A stretch of DNA of 64,000 nucleotides from Isoetes taiwanensis (lineage: Eukaryota; Streptophyta; Lycopodiopsida; Isoetales; Isoetaceae): positions 14,766,925 through 14,830,924 of the forward strand of contig JAJEKV010000018.1 in the NCBI GenBank assembly GCA_021234155.1. The letters run 5' to 3'. Of this stretch, positions 34,741 through 45,900 are shown piece after piece. The stretch's first letter is position 1; each line of letters starts with the position of its first letter. The position numbers and the translations under genes are program-made. The notes beneath the pieces were generated by a model. That model was given only the letters and a program-made list of their open reading frames with translations. It made no database searches and was not told where the DNA came from.

Positions 34741-36202
34741 TGTGAAAATTTGGTGTTCGAACCTGTGCTCATACTACGTACCATAAGTCATAGGGGCTCC
34801 ATGAGTCAAGATGACGTTAAAATATATTTTATTATAGGGTAATTATTCTGCAACTTGTACCTTTTCCAGATGTGGGTCTTAAAATTTTGGGGATGCCTTT
34901 GCAAATCATTGTGGAGATGCCATTTCTGGTAAGCTTCTGGTTGGACAAGTGAAACGCATCTAAAAAATAGATTATTAATAATGTTTACCTTTTGGAGTTT
35001 CCAGATTTAAGGTCAAAAGTTAGTATTAAGTTGAAGATACATCTCTTGGAACATTTACAACATGGCAGCTTGTGACATCTATTGGCTAAGCCGAACATGA
35101 ATATAACTTATGTACCTGATGACATGTTAACAGTGTCTACAATAATCAAAGGCTTATCTTATAAGTCTTGTTTAAGCACACATAATGCCCAGGGTGCTGG
35201 AAAACAAGGTGTTGACTAGCAACCTAGCTTTAAGAGTCAAATACAAAAAGCCAACTTGAAACTATTCCCAAGTTGGAGTTAGAACCACCAAATCACTTAA
35301 GGTGATCAGTCTATCGAAGAAAAATTTAATAGAACAGTTCAAAAGACCAACTATTCATACCTTTCCAATTTCTAGAAAAAGGCAACAATACTCAAATCGA
35401 GATGGCTTGCATAAATGTATTGATTTTTTAGTTTTACTGGTAAATAAAAGTTGCTGGAAGGCAGCGGTGAAATCCTTGATTAAGTCAGAGTTTAGATCTG
35501 TGAGTTATTCGAGATCAAAGTTGGTTACATATTTTAAATGAGGTGCACCTGGACTACTACAGTCGTCGGATTCGTCGATCCTACGACCCAGATCATATGT
35601 TGGGGACTCTGGACACCTCTCGTTTCGCGTATAGTCGTTTATAATTGGAGGCGCCTATGATTTTGAAATATAAAATACGATTTCGCTTAAGGTTTTGAGG
35701 GAATATCGAACTTCTATATGGCTTTGCTTAGATTTTAGAATATGAAATACGAGGGCTCGAACCTCTATCAAAATAATTCAATGTCCTAATAAAACTACTT
35801 TAACCAATATATCCAATGAGCTAATGTGATTATTTTTTATCTTGAATCTATACTATAACAACCCATTCAATTATTTTAGGGATATATGGTCTATGGTTTC
35901 AGGAATTATTTTTTTTACATCCATATCAGATCCCCCTGGAACCCCCTGTTATTTTGTTACATATTTCAAACTAGTGATGAAAAATGAATATTTTGAGTTG
36001 CCAACGAGATTTTTGAAAAATTCTAAAGCCAATGTGTATAAAAAATAGTTCTGGGATGGGGCAAATGGTCAATTTCGATTCGGATCTTGGAAAGTAGCTT
36101 ATATACTTGGATTTGTCAAATTACAGTCAAGAACACTTACAGCAGAATGCTGAATTTTATAACTCGAATTTGCAATGGTATTTTTGGGCTTTTTCAAATT
36201 AT
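34741..36202. other. No gene seen; upstream of a Helitron-like end
   Basis: No supported coding sequence. The segment may be part of the Helitron-like element ending at 36230, whose 5' end I could not find. Confidence 0.3.
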
Positions 36203-36230
36203 GCCCAGCAATGCTGGGCACCATTACTAG
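36203..36230 (+). mobile_element. Helitron-like 3' terminus
   Basis: GCCCAGCAATGCTGGGC forms a perfect 7-bp stem with a 3-nt loop. ACCATTA and CTAG follow, then T at 36231. It matches 9456-9483 apart from three positions. One of these changes converts a G-T pair in the stem to G-C, keeping the hairpin. Sequence upstream of the last 30 bp is not shared, as is common for non-autonomous Helitrons. Confidence 0.6.
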
Positions 36231-36570
36231 TTTACCTATGTTTTCTTTTCTAGGGTTTTGTTTCCGTTGCATTTTTCTCTCTTCCTCTGTGATCGACTTT
36301 TCAATCTAGAGGACGTCCCCGATCTGGCTTGCAGGTGAAGTTCACGTTCCATCTCCAATCCATGAAGGGATTAGATTCCATAAAGCAAGAAGAGAGCATC
36401 CTAGAGCCCATTATCTCCCAGATTCGCAGATGGAGAAAGAACGCAAGAAGAAAAGAAAATTCATGGTGATGACAAGCTGGCAGATCAACCAGATGCGATC
36501 TTCTTGGTGTTTCTACGTGTCCTGGCTTGCAGGGGGCAGCATGCTACACCGTAGGTATGTTCTCAAGTCC

Positions 36571-36597
36571 ATAGCCATAGCCATAGCCATAGCCATG
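36571..36597 (+). repeat. (ATAGCC)n microsatellite
   Basis: Four or so tandem ATAGCC units, ending in ATGAC. Confidence 0.85.
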
Positions 36598-36881
36598 ACA
36601 GTTTCGGGCACACTAGAGAAGTTTTAGAAAGGCTTAGTTTTCTTAATGGCTGTTCATTCTAGGCGAGGATTGTATCACACTGTTTCTCGGTTCCTGCTGC
36701 CTTGCACGCCCATAGCTCATGCATCTATGGTATGTCTCACACCACGGTTCTTGATGCCTTGCACGGCCGTAGCTCTATGGTATGTCTCACACCAGCAACC
36801 AACATGCTAATGCTTTGCACACCCACCTCTTATGCATCTGCTATTAACAAGGTATGTTCTGTAATTTCAGCCGTCTCCAAT

Positions 36882-36959
36882 TCCTAATGCTTTTTTAGTC
36901 AGGCCTAGCCAAGCATGTATTCCTAATGCTTTTTTAGTCAGGCCTAGCCAAGCATGTAC
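36882..36959. repeat. 39-bp tandem duplication
   Basis: TCCTAATGCTTTTTTAGTCA plus GGCCTAGCCAAGCATGTA is present twice in a row without visible differences. Confidence 0.85.
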
Positions 36960-37031
36960 GTCTCCGAGTTGAGAGTGGTTTTCAATGGAGCGAAGGTAGT
37001 GAATCATGCATCCTGGGTTGATCCAGATGGG

Positions 37032-37510
37032 GTTTTGCAGCTTACATCAAAGGGCATGTAAAGGTCTTATTCTTGATTATTTAGATTGCCTTATTATTGC
37101 TGATAACATGATTTCTTATTTGAACTAGAATTAATGGTAATTGTTACAAGAAATCTAGAACTACTTTGTCTACAAGATAAGGATCAAGTGCAGGAAGGAT
37201 GAGTTCTCCACAAATTATTGAAAGTTTCAATCACAAGAACATGGGTCGTCTTTAGTTTGAGAAATTTCCCTGTAAGGCCTGAGTTGCATATAGAGCAAAA
37301 ATTGATACAAGGAACGGCATGCAAGATGTGCAAAAAGGGATTGAATAGGGATGGAATTAACCCAAAAGATGGATGGAGAAACTAATACTGCAGCAAAAGA
37401 CGAGGTTGAGTAAGCCAGCAGAGACGAAATTAAGAGTCAATATAATGAAAGAGGATGCTTACTAAATATGTTATTGGCTGAAGAGATTCGGATCAAGCAA
37501 CATAGGAAGG
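37032..37510. repeat. Direct repeat, copy 1 of ~475 bp
   Basis: Copy 2 is at 37849-38325, starting 817 bp away. Both start GGGG(T)(A)TTTGCAGCTTACATCA and end near TATTGGCTGAAGAG. They carry exon-like frames with VFSLRNF(P/L)VR(P/R)ELH and ACKMCKKGLNRDGIN, which I do not recognise. Small indels shift the frame differently in each copy. Confidence 0.85.
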
Positions 37511-37848
37511 TTTGAAATGGATTCTTTGACAATTTCCTGAGCTCGGCCATGAGGACATGGGTTAAAATTTTGAAGCGGAGAATGTAGAGAGCCTAGAGTG
37601 TTAATAGGCAGTTTGAGGTAAGAATTTAAGAACATTTAGTTATGATTATGGAGTGACCATTAGACTAATACTAGAGTTGAAAAATACATACGTAGTATAG
37701 ACATGATGTTTATACAGAAGGTCCATAAATACTAAACTATGAAGGATTTGGGATTTTTGGAAGAATGTAATTGATCAAGATTGATGAAAATGAGCTTACC
37801 GAGATTGGAGATTGGAGCCAACGAACACAAAGCAGTACTAATCGAGGT

Positions 37849-38325
37849 GGGGATTTGCAGCTTACATCAAGGGGCATGTAGAGGTTTTGTTCTTGATTAT
37901 TTAAACTGCTTCAGTGTGGCTGGGAACATGATCTCTTATTCGAACTAAAATTGATGGTAATTGTTATAAAAATCTCGAACTGCTTTGTCTACAAGATAAG
38001 GATCAAGTGCAGGAAGGATGAGTTCCCTACAAATTTGAAAGTTTCAATCACAGAAATATGGATCGTCTTTAGTTTGAGAAATTTCCTTGTAAGGCGTGAG
38101 TTGCATGTAGAGCAAAAATTGATACAGGAACGACATGCAAGATGTGCAAAAAGGAATTGAATATGGTGGAATTAACCCAGAAGGATGGATGGAAAAACTA
38201 ATACTGCAACAAAAGACGAGGTTGAGTAAGCCAGCAGAGATGGAATTAAGAGTCAATATAATGAAAGAGGATGCTTAACTAAATATGTTATTGGCTGAAG
38301 AGGTTCGGATCAGGCAGCATAAGGA
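37849..38325. repeat. Direct repeat, copy 2 of ~475 bp
   Basis: Partner of 37032-37510; similar throughout with scattered substitutions and short indels. Downstream of copy 2 the sequence is richer in GC (38330-38680) with no recognised product. Confidence 0.85.
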
Positions 38326-39329
38326 TGGCATGGCCTGGAATAACCCGGAAGACCCTATAAGAAGAAACGGTGGCAAGATTCTGGAAACGACCTGAAGCAG
38401 CTCAGAATGGCCTGAGAAGTGGCCGAAATTGGCCCAGCATGGTCGATTTACTGTATAGAAGGCCATCAAACCTTGGATTGGAGCTACCATTGCTGGAGTC
38501 AGAGCTTCAAATTGGCGCTGCCGCGATGAAACATGCATCAAATCAGGTGGAAATTTATGCTGTGAGGTCGGAGTCAAGGCCTAAGAGGGCCTCTGCCAGG
38601 CCGAAAATAGAGGCATCGAAGGCTGGAAGCCTTCTATCCGGGCAGTCTAAGCCGCGACCTAAAAGGTCGTTGATTGATTTAACATATTTTCTTGCTTTTG
38701 CATGAATAGTGACTTCTAAACATAAAATAACATGGGTTAAAAATATGAACAAAGGAATGGACATCAACCACACAAGAAGTGCCATGGGAGAAGTTATGGT
38801 AATTGTGGATGACTCCAGACAAAGGGAAATGCATCAGAACCATAAGCGCGGGCATGAGTGTTTAGTAATTTGATAATAACATAAACTTAGAAACTTGAAT
38901 CTAATAACTAAATTATTGTTAATAACGAAACTAGATAAGGTAAGGACAAGTTTAATGAATAAAACATGTTTTCATACATAACAATGATAAATAGAAATAG
39001 TAGACTGTGGAACCTTTCTCTATGGGGAGAAAGAAGTTGGAAAGCTAAAAGAACTTTGTTGAGAAACGGCACAAGACGGGAAATGGTACAGATGTACCTT
39101 ATATTGGAATTTAGAGTATTATTTGGTGAAGGAATCCGTGAGTATGAGGGCTTGACTAGATATCACCTAACGAACCATAGGAAAAGAGACCCTTGATCAT
39201 ATTAATTGTTGTATGTTCCTTATGCCATGGTTGATTTGGACATTGTGAATGAATGAAAAGATGCATAATGGTATGAGTTACATAGAAATTGCCTATTGCA
39301 CTAATGATAAACCTTGGGAATGTTCATGG

Positions 39330-40830
39330 TCATGTTTAACATGAAAGGTTTGCACTTTAAAAATCAAATCGTGAGGATCTAATAGCTTACCAAATCTTGT
39401 TCTTGACTAATTCATCCCATGAGTTAGCTCCTAGACTCATAACATATTCAAGCCAACCTCTGACCTCATCATTTTTGAAACACTTTTTAAACTCAGAGAA
39501 CTTACAACCTTTCTTGTGTCCATATTCCTAATAGTACTCCTCAAAAGTTTTTAGAAAATTATTAGCATTCATGCTTGAATCAAAAGTAGGAACAGGAATT
39601 GGCATATTCAAGTCAAAGTAATGGCAAGGCATACCTATATTTGCTTGTATACTTACTCCTAGTGCTGCAGCAGAGGCTTCATGATTCTCCTGTGCTTCAG
39701 CATGTTCAGATGCTTCATTAGTTCTCCTGGGAGCCATGAATTCAAATTCCAGGAAATAATCTCGGTAGAACCTCCAAAATGTTGAAGGTGTTCCTGACAA
39801 AACCTTCAACCTCAGTGGTTTAGAACCTCCAGGTTACTTAAGGCAACCACTGTATGTGAAATCTTCCAAGTAGAATGCTCAAACAATGATTATGAACCAC
39901 TTTCCCTAAAGAGAAAAAAGTTTGCCTTGCAAGAATAGATGCCAAATGCAATCCAGAGAGAGTTTGTTCATGTGTTTTGGTGCTAAGGCTACTCAAAAAA
40001 TGAAGGATATTGGGCATAAAATCAGACAGACTTTGATTAGAGCAAATCACTCAAAAATGCATTCCTGACCAGGTCAAAACTTGGTCAATATCCCTGGCAG
40101 AGAGTGAAATTTTCTAACTCGATAAAGGCAGCTCCTTTTTAGGATTTAATGCTCGAATCTCTCTCTAGTATGTCAGCACACAATGGTCAAGCATGCTTTT
40201 TGCAAAAAGATGTGCAAATTTTCTGGAAATTTGACTTCAGGTTCAATAGACTGTTATAAACTATGAACAGCAGGCAAATCTTGAATCTCTTGATGTTTGA
40301 ATGTACTTTTTTGTTCTTTGGAGTAATGCCAATGCTATCAATGCTTATGCAGGTGAGAGGATGCAAATTACTCAAGCAAGGTGTAAATATGGACTGATAA
40401 GAGCAGATTAATGATCTGGTTGTGTAAGTTCGAATTTCTATCAGGCCCTTTCATAAACCTATGCTATATATGCTTACATGCAACACTTTAGCTATCTCTC
40501 CTTTTTTTTGTGTGCTAGAATGCAAGGATCAAGTGTTGTGCATTCATGATGCCAAACACAAAGTCAACTGAAAACATTCACAAATATATCACCAAGGATC
40601 GGATTTTCATTCAACTGAGAATCACACAGTAGGCAAAAATAATCCCAAGCTCGATGTCATGGGCACATGATGAAATAAGGTATACATTCAGGTAATTCAC
40701 ACAAATTGTCAATAATTCATGTACAATCCAATATTTGGAAGGCAGATTCAAGCTCAAGATCTTGGAACCGTTCTTCGCCTCAAAGCCCTCAAAAATAGCT
40801 CAGAGCCATTTCCCCCCTTCTGAAATCCAC
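39330..40830 (-). mobile_element. Ty3/gypsy fragment: leader and 5' part of gag
   Basis: On the - strand this matches 58360-59699 joined to 62736-62924 of the large gypsy element. It contains the leader, then gag starting MAPRRTNEASEHAEAQENHE (39738-39679) and continuing through MPIPVPTFDSSMNANNFLKT to 39528. It has no LTR: homology stops at 40830, at the position where the LTR/primer-binding junction lies in the other copy, and a T-rich tract follows. Because it lacks the 3.0-kb insertion present in the other copy, it preserves the empty site of that insertion (about 40655-40662). Confidence 0.8.
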
Positions 40831-41081
40831 TTTTTTTTTTTTCTTTTTTCTTCTGTAAATTACTAGTATATTACATGTTTAGGATAACATAACCAAGCTT
40901 ACATGACCATACGGATCTAGTGGAGCAATGGAAGAAATTGTATGATATGCTTAGACACCATTGTGTTAGTTATAAACATAGTATAGTACCTAATAGGGAT
41001 TGAACCATTGTATTGTGGCAATGGTATGCTAAAATTAATGGACGGGATGGCAATTACTGAGAGTATTATGATAGTATAGGC

Positions 41082-41620
41082 ATGCGTTTATTTGACATTA
41101 GGGTATGCACTCCATTTTACGTCATGGCTTCAGAATTTCGATACTATGGGCCGGAAGCTTTTATGGCAATGGGCAGTAGTTTCAAACCCCAAAAAAATTC
41201 TCACCCTGAAGCCGGATATCGCATTTATGAGCGAGGACGGTATCTTGACCTTAAGGATCCGGTAGACCAGAATACTATGCCCTTGTAAAGGCAATAGTTA
41301 TGGCTGATTTTTCCGATAGCTCTAGCTCTGAAGAAGAGCGCCTTAACAACCTAGTTTTGGATAGAGAGATTGAGTTTTGCCTGCTTTCTGTGAGTGAATC
41401 AACTATGGAGAGATATGGTAGAGGAGGTAATTCCGACTCCAAAAGAGGGTATTCCGGAAATCAAGGACCAAAGTTTTCAAAAAGAGGTGGATATGGACGT
41501 GGTGGCTATGGCTACAATTACAATGACCCAACTTTTGTCCCTGAAACTCAGGAAGATGAAGGCTACAATTCGGATCAAGAAACCTATCAGATAGTTATTT
41601 CTGAAATATTGCAACCTTGA
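41082..41620 (+). CDS. Unrecognised small protein region with Gly/Arg/Tyr-rich tail
   Basis: Two consecutive frames look coding. The first (41082-41288) reads YVMASEFRYYGPEAFMAMGS and ERGRYLDLKDPVDQNTMPL. The second (41300-41620) starts MADFSDSSSSEEERLNNLVL, an acidic Ser-rich start, and goes on to RYGRGG and KRGGYGRGGYGYNYNDP, an RGG/YG-rich low-complexity stretch typical of RNA-binding or gag-like proteins. A stop and about 10 bp separate them, and no splice was identified. I do not recognise the family. It could be a retroelement gag-like or host protein remnant. Confidence 0.35.
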
Positions 41621-41884
41621 AGTCTTGTGCATAAAAATCCTGGGATATGGATTAACCAAGTAAGACATGCATGGATTTCTTTTAAAGCATTAAGGTTATG
41701 ATTTGGCTTGATAGAGGAGGTATAACATATCCCCTCTTGCATTTCCGAGATCTATCCTGCAGTTAATTCTTTATAAAGAAAATAAGCAGGTTTATTTTAT
41801 ATTCTATATCTGATTGAATGTATTGCATGTTCAAAAATTTCAGAGTTGATTCCTTTGTCCTGATCAGTTTCTATAGACTAAATA

Positions 41885-41950
41885 AGGGCAAAAGGTCTAC
41901 ATTGGGTGAAGGGCTATACGCCGGAAAAACCCAATGTACCTTTTGGCCCT
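41885..41950. repeat. Long hairpin (about 22-bp arms)
   Basis: AGGGCAAAAGGTCTACATT plus GGGT (41885-41907) faces its inverted complement ACCCAATGTACCTTTTGGCC plus CT (41929-41950) across 21 nt. The arms differ by small indels only. Confidence 0.8.
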
Positions 41951-42743
41951 CATAAGTTTACCATTTTCATGCTAAATTTATGTTGATTGGCTGCAGGTAC
42001 GGATTTTTCCCTCTCAATGTGGATGCTTTTGCCCTGATGTTTGTATGTAGCAACGTGGATAATGGGATCTTTTAAAGAACGGCTTGATGGCGCCTCTAAA
42101 TATGACAGGGATTTTTACTTCACTCCCGTATTAAGTTTCTATTTTGCTTGAAACTATGGTCTTCTCTTATGTAAACATGATAGGACATATTCTGAAAGTT
42201 TATAAGAATCAGACTTAAGGTCCAATGTATAACCTATGAAATAGTGGTTAAGAGGCTATATATCCCCAAAAAAAGTGGAAGTTTCTGAAGTCTTGTATTA
42301 TGACAGACACATTAAGTTTTGATATATGAAGTGATAATATCTAATGTTCAAATACTGAAGCAGTCGCTGTTCTATTTAATTTTGATCATTAGTCTAGTTG
42401 AAGTCATGTTGAGGTGATTATTCAAATAAACAGTACTCTAGGCTGCACATCTTACAATGAAAGTAGTGCGTTTGGTGTTATAAACAAAGGATGGAATTAT
42501 GAGAAAGCATGGTAAAGAGTAAATAAATAGACTTGTTTTATGTGATATTAGGGAGCATCCGGTCCCGTTGCATGTTAAAAGCATGGCTGTAAAATGGCTA
42601 TAGAGAAAACAGATAATTTGAGTCTCTTGACCCTTAAGCATAAGTATTATGATTAAATAAATAGATGACCTTTGGTTTGTATTTTCTAGTCGTCAAAAGT
42701 AAGAACAATCAAGACATGAAAGTATCCTGAACTATTTTGATAA

Positions 42744-42918
42744 TGCATGCGATTCGACACCGTCGGATCGCCATTTTGGGGAGAGACGAGGCTATATATA
42801 CGTTGTTGGGCTCTTTCTCCATTATCGGCGTCTTCTCACAGCAGTTTTTTTGTCTCAGTTCCCTCCCTTCCCACCCTAAGTTGTTTACATTCATGTTTTT
42901 CTTCTATATCGCGTGGCT
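42744..42918 (+). repeat. 175-bp direct repeat, left copy (promoter-like)
   Basis: Appears identical by eye to 48067-48241. It begins TGCATGCGATTCGACACC and has a strong TATA element (GGCTATATATACGTTG). A second, diverged copy of its CTCAGTT..CTTCCCACCCTAAG part follows at 42919-42950. The repeat start (TG) suits an LTR, but the right edge (GTGGCT) does not end in CA. Confidence 0.85.
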
Positions 42919-42950
42919 GTCTCAGTTTCTTCCCTTCCCACCCTAAGCGA

Positions 42951-45900
42951 CTTCTCTCTCCTACCAACCTATTTCTTCTCCAGCTAGATTCTTTCATTCA
43001 TTGTATTCTCTTCTCGGTTCTATTCTTACATAGTTCGGATTCTTCCAATCATCCCTCATCAATCAATTCTTCTCTATCTGGCTTTGATGTTGATTCTGGC
43101 ATGTCCCATTTTTTCTTTGCTCTCCTTGAACTTGGAGCCGCTCTCGATTCTTTCTATGAGGAGCAGTAGTACTACTTCGTCTTCTGGCGAGCTTGTCATG
43201 CTTGGTTTTGCGGATCTTAGGGTTGCTTGGTTTTGCGGATCTTAGGGTTTTTTGTTATTCTCATGTTTTTCTTGCTCTGGGCGTGATCAGTCTTTTCATT
43301 TTTTGTGGATCGATGGTGGCACAATTTCTAGCTCCATCGGCGAGTCTGGAGCATGATTAATGGCATATTATACACCGGTGCAGGTCACTCTCAACTTTTG
43401 CAGGCCTTGAGGCTGATACGGCAACCGGAGGTCCTTGACTCACGATTTAACTTTGGATTCTGTGAGCATCGTTTTTAGGGCAGGGAATCATCGGAACAAG
43501 AGGGAAAACTCTTAAATCCACCCCGGTTCATACTTCTGGCAGCCCACCAAAATTGTTCCTTTGTTGCCTCTGTGGGTTCCAGCCCGATCTGCTTATGCTA
43601 CTCGGATATCCATGGAATGCAACTGAGTTGTCTCTTATGGAAATTATCAGCAGGTTAGTAATGTTCTTTTGCATCCATGAATTCCATGAATGGCAGCCGA
43701 CCTATGTAAAATCGTCAGCAGATTAGCAGGTTAGTGATGTTCTTTTTGCATTTATATTTTCAACTTGTCAATCCCTGATGTTAGTTGCATCTGTACACAT
43801 TTTTTCCATTGTTCGCTGAAGTCCAAGCTCTCCTTTTATGAATTATTTGTTCTGGTGTTGCCCATGTCTACTTGTATCTGCATCCATTTGCTGGATATTT
43901 ATGCTGCTGTTAAAGCTTTAATCATATGAGCTGCATATATGAGGGCCGTTTTTTGATAGGTATTAACATTTCTGAGAATTTTAAGCAATTTTATAAATCA
44001 TTTCTATTCCTCGCTGAAGACCTGGCATACCCATTCCGAGGTTTCGTTTCTTAAAACATTTCATTCTATGCCAAGTTGATTCATCCATGCAACCGTGAGG
44101 TTTAATGAGGCCAATTTTGAGCAGTCTTAATATATTGGCTTGTGTTTAGACTTGTATGTTTTGGCTTTCATTGATGCAATGGTTTTTGCTTTCCTTTTGT
44201 TTCCATAGACTTGTAGGTTCCTGATCAATTAATATGTTATTCCAGCTTTCAGGTTCTTGACCAATTAATGTTATTTTAACTCTTAATTGGATTTCACTGC
44301 ACCCCTTAAGGCACTTGGAAGTTGCTTCAGTCCACCCTAGATATACTCTCATAACACCCTTTGCATGCTTCCCATATATCTGTACATGGATCCTGCATCT
44401 TGTTCATCTTGTTCTTCTGGGCTCATCTTTACTAGCCTTTTCTTTTGGATTGCAACATTTTCCGTATGTTTCTAGCTTTCCCATTTACCAGCCACTTTTG
44501 ATGATTAGGTCTTTAACTAGCTTGTCTTTCATAATCGACATTGTCTACATAGCGTATTATGAATCTTGCAGCTCCGGTATAAGCTTTTTGTGTATTATAC
44601 CATATCCCAGAGCATATTAAGTAGGCCATTGGGATGCGTTTGCCTCCTATTTTGAGAGAATTATTGTGTTCTTTATTTGATTATGCAGGTGGATTGCGTG
44701 TAGTGCAATGTTATCTCTTTTTTTTTTGGAAATGATGCTTCTTACACAACAAACTCAGCATGATACTTTATGGGAGCACAGGCAACGGCCGGTTTTGAGT
44801 TCCGGTATTTACAATAAGAACAGTAGTTTCTTCCCCTCCCTGTATCACGTTTAAGACCATTACCTACTGGTGAGATTGGCTTGATGGTGGAGATGCATGT
44901 GTTTGGCTCCATAGATACAGTTTTAGGTCCTTCCATTTTCTTCTTTTGCCATCATAATACATTCATACGGAAATCACGTTTTTCACTTTGTTGCTAACAT
45001 GTTCTACTCGAGCTCTTTATATAGTTTGTTGGCTGGATTCAAGATTTGACACTTTTGCTTCATTGTGGACTTAGTTAGGATTTTACTTGTTCCATTATTA
45101 TTTGTTTACTCGCTTTTTCTTTGATATGTTTTGTCCTTTGTTGATAGATGTAGTTTACATGCATTTGATGTTAACCATTGGCATGCTGTGTTTAATCCTT
45201 TGCTTCTTTGTTCGTTCTTGGACTTGCGTCACACATTCATGTAAGGTAAAAATTTGGGTACACCTCGCTTTTGCCTTAAGCCGTTTACTGATTTTATATA
45301 TGGTGGGTGTTGATAACATTGCATAGTCTCATTCAGTCTATTCTCAGGTCACAATCTGATTTTTATCTGGTCCATTTTTTGAGGATCTACATGATATAGT
45401 TTGATGCATATATTTTAGTCACAGGATTTTGTACATAATGTTCATCGCACATAATATCTTTGAGGTTTCAGTTTGATGCATCTATTTTGGCATTTCTTCA
45501 TCTAGGTTGATGGCCATTACACCTAATGCTCGATTTGTTTTTCTTTTCATAATTTTCTTGATATATCCGCCATAGGATTTTTCAATAGTATTGCTTGGAT
45601 ATTTTGTTGATCCGCCATAAGATTTTTCAATAGTATTGCTTGGATATTTTGTTGTTCCAACTCATTTTTATTGTGCCACTTCAACGAACCATTAAGCCTC
45701 TGCTAGTTTTATTTCCACCATCATGCCTAAAGCATTCAAATCGACAAACCAAGATCAGCGTGCAACTATGAGATAATGGTAGCCTTTTTACTGACATGAT
45801 CATCTAATTTTCTTTTATGTCTCTCTCTTTTTATGGGTTCTATTTATCCATAGATTTTATCATCATTGCGGGTGTCCTTACGTGCCCATTCTATTCTGTT

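Noticed and set aside
42747-43169. 140-codon ORF with the 175-bp repeat at its start
   Set aside because: Low-complexity Ser/Phe/Leu-rich translation of T/C-rich DNA; the sister repeat at 48070 gives a different continuation.
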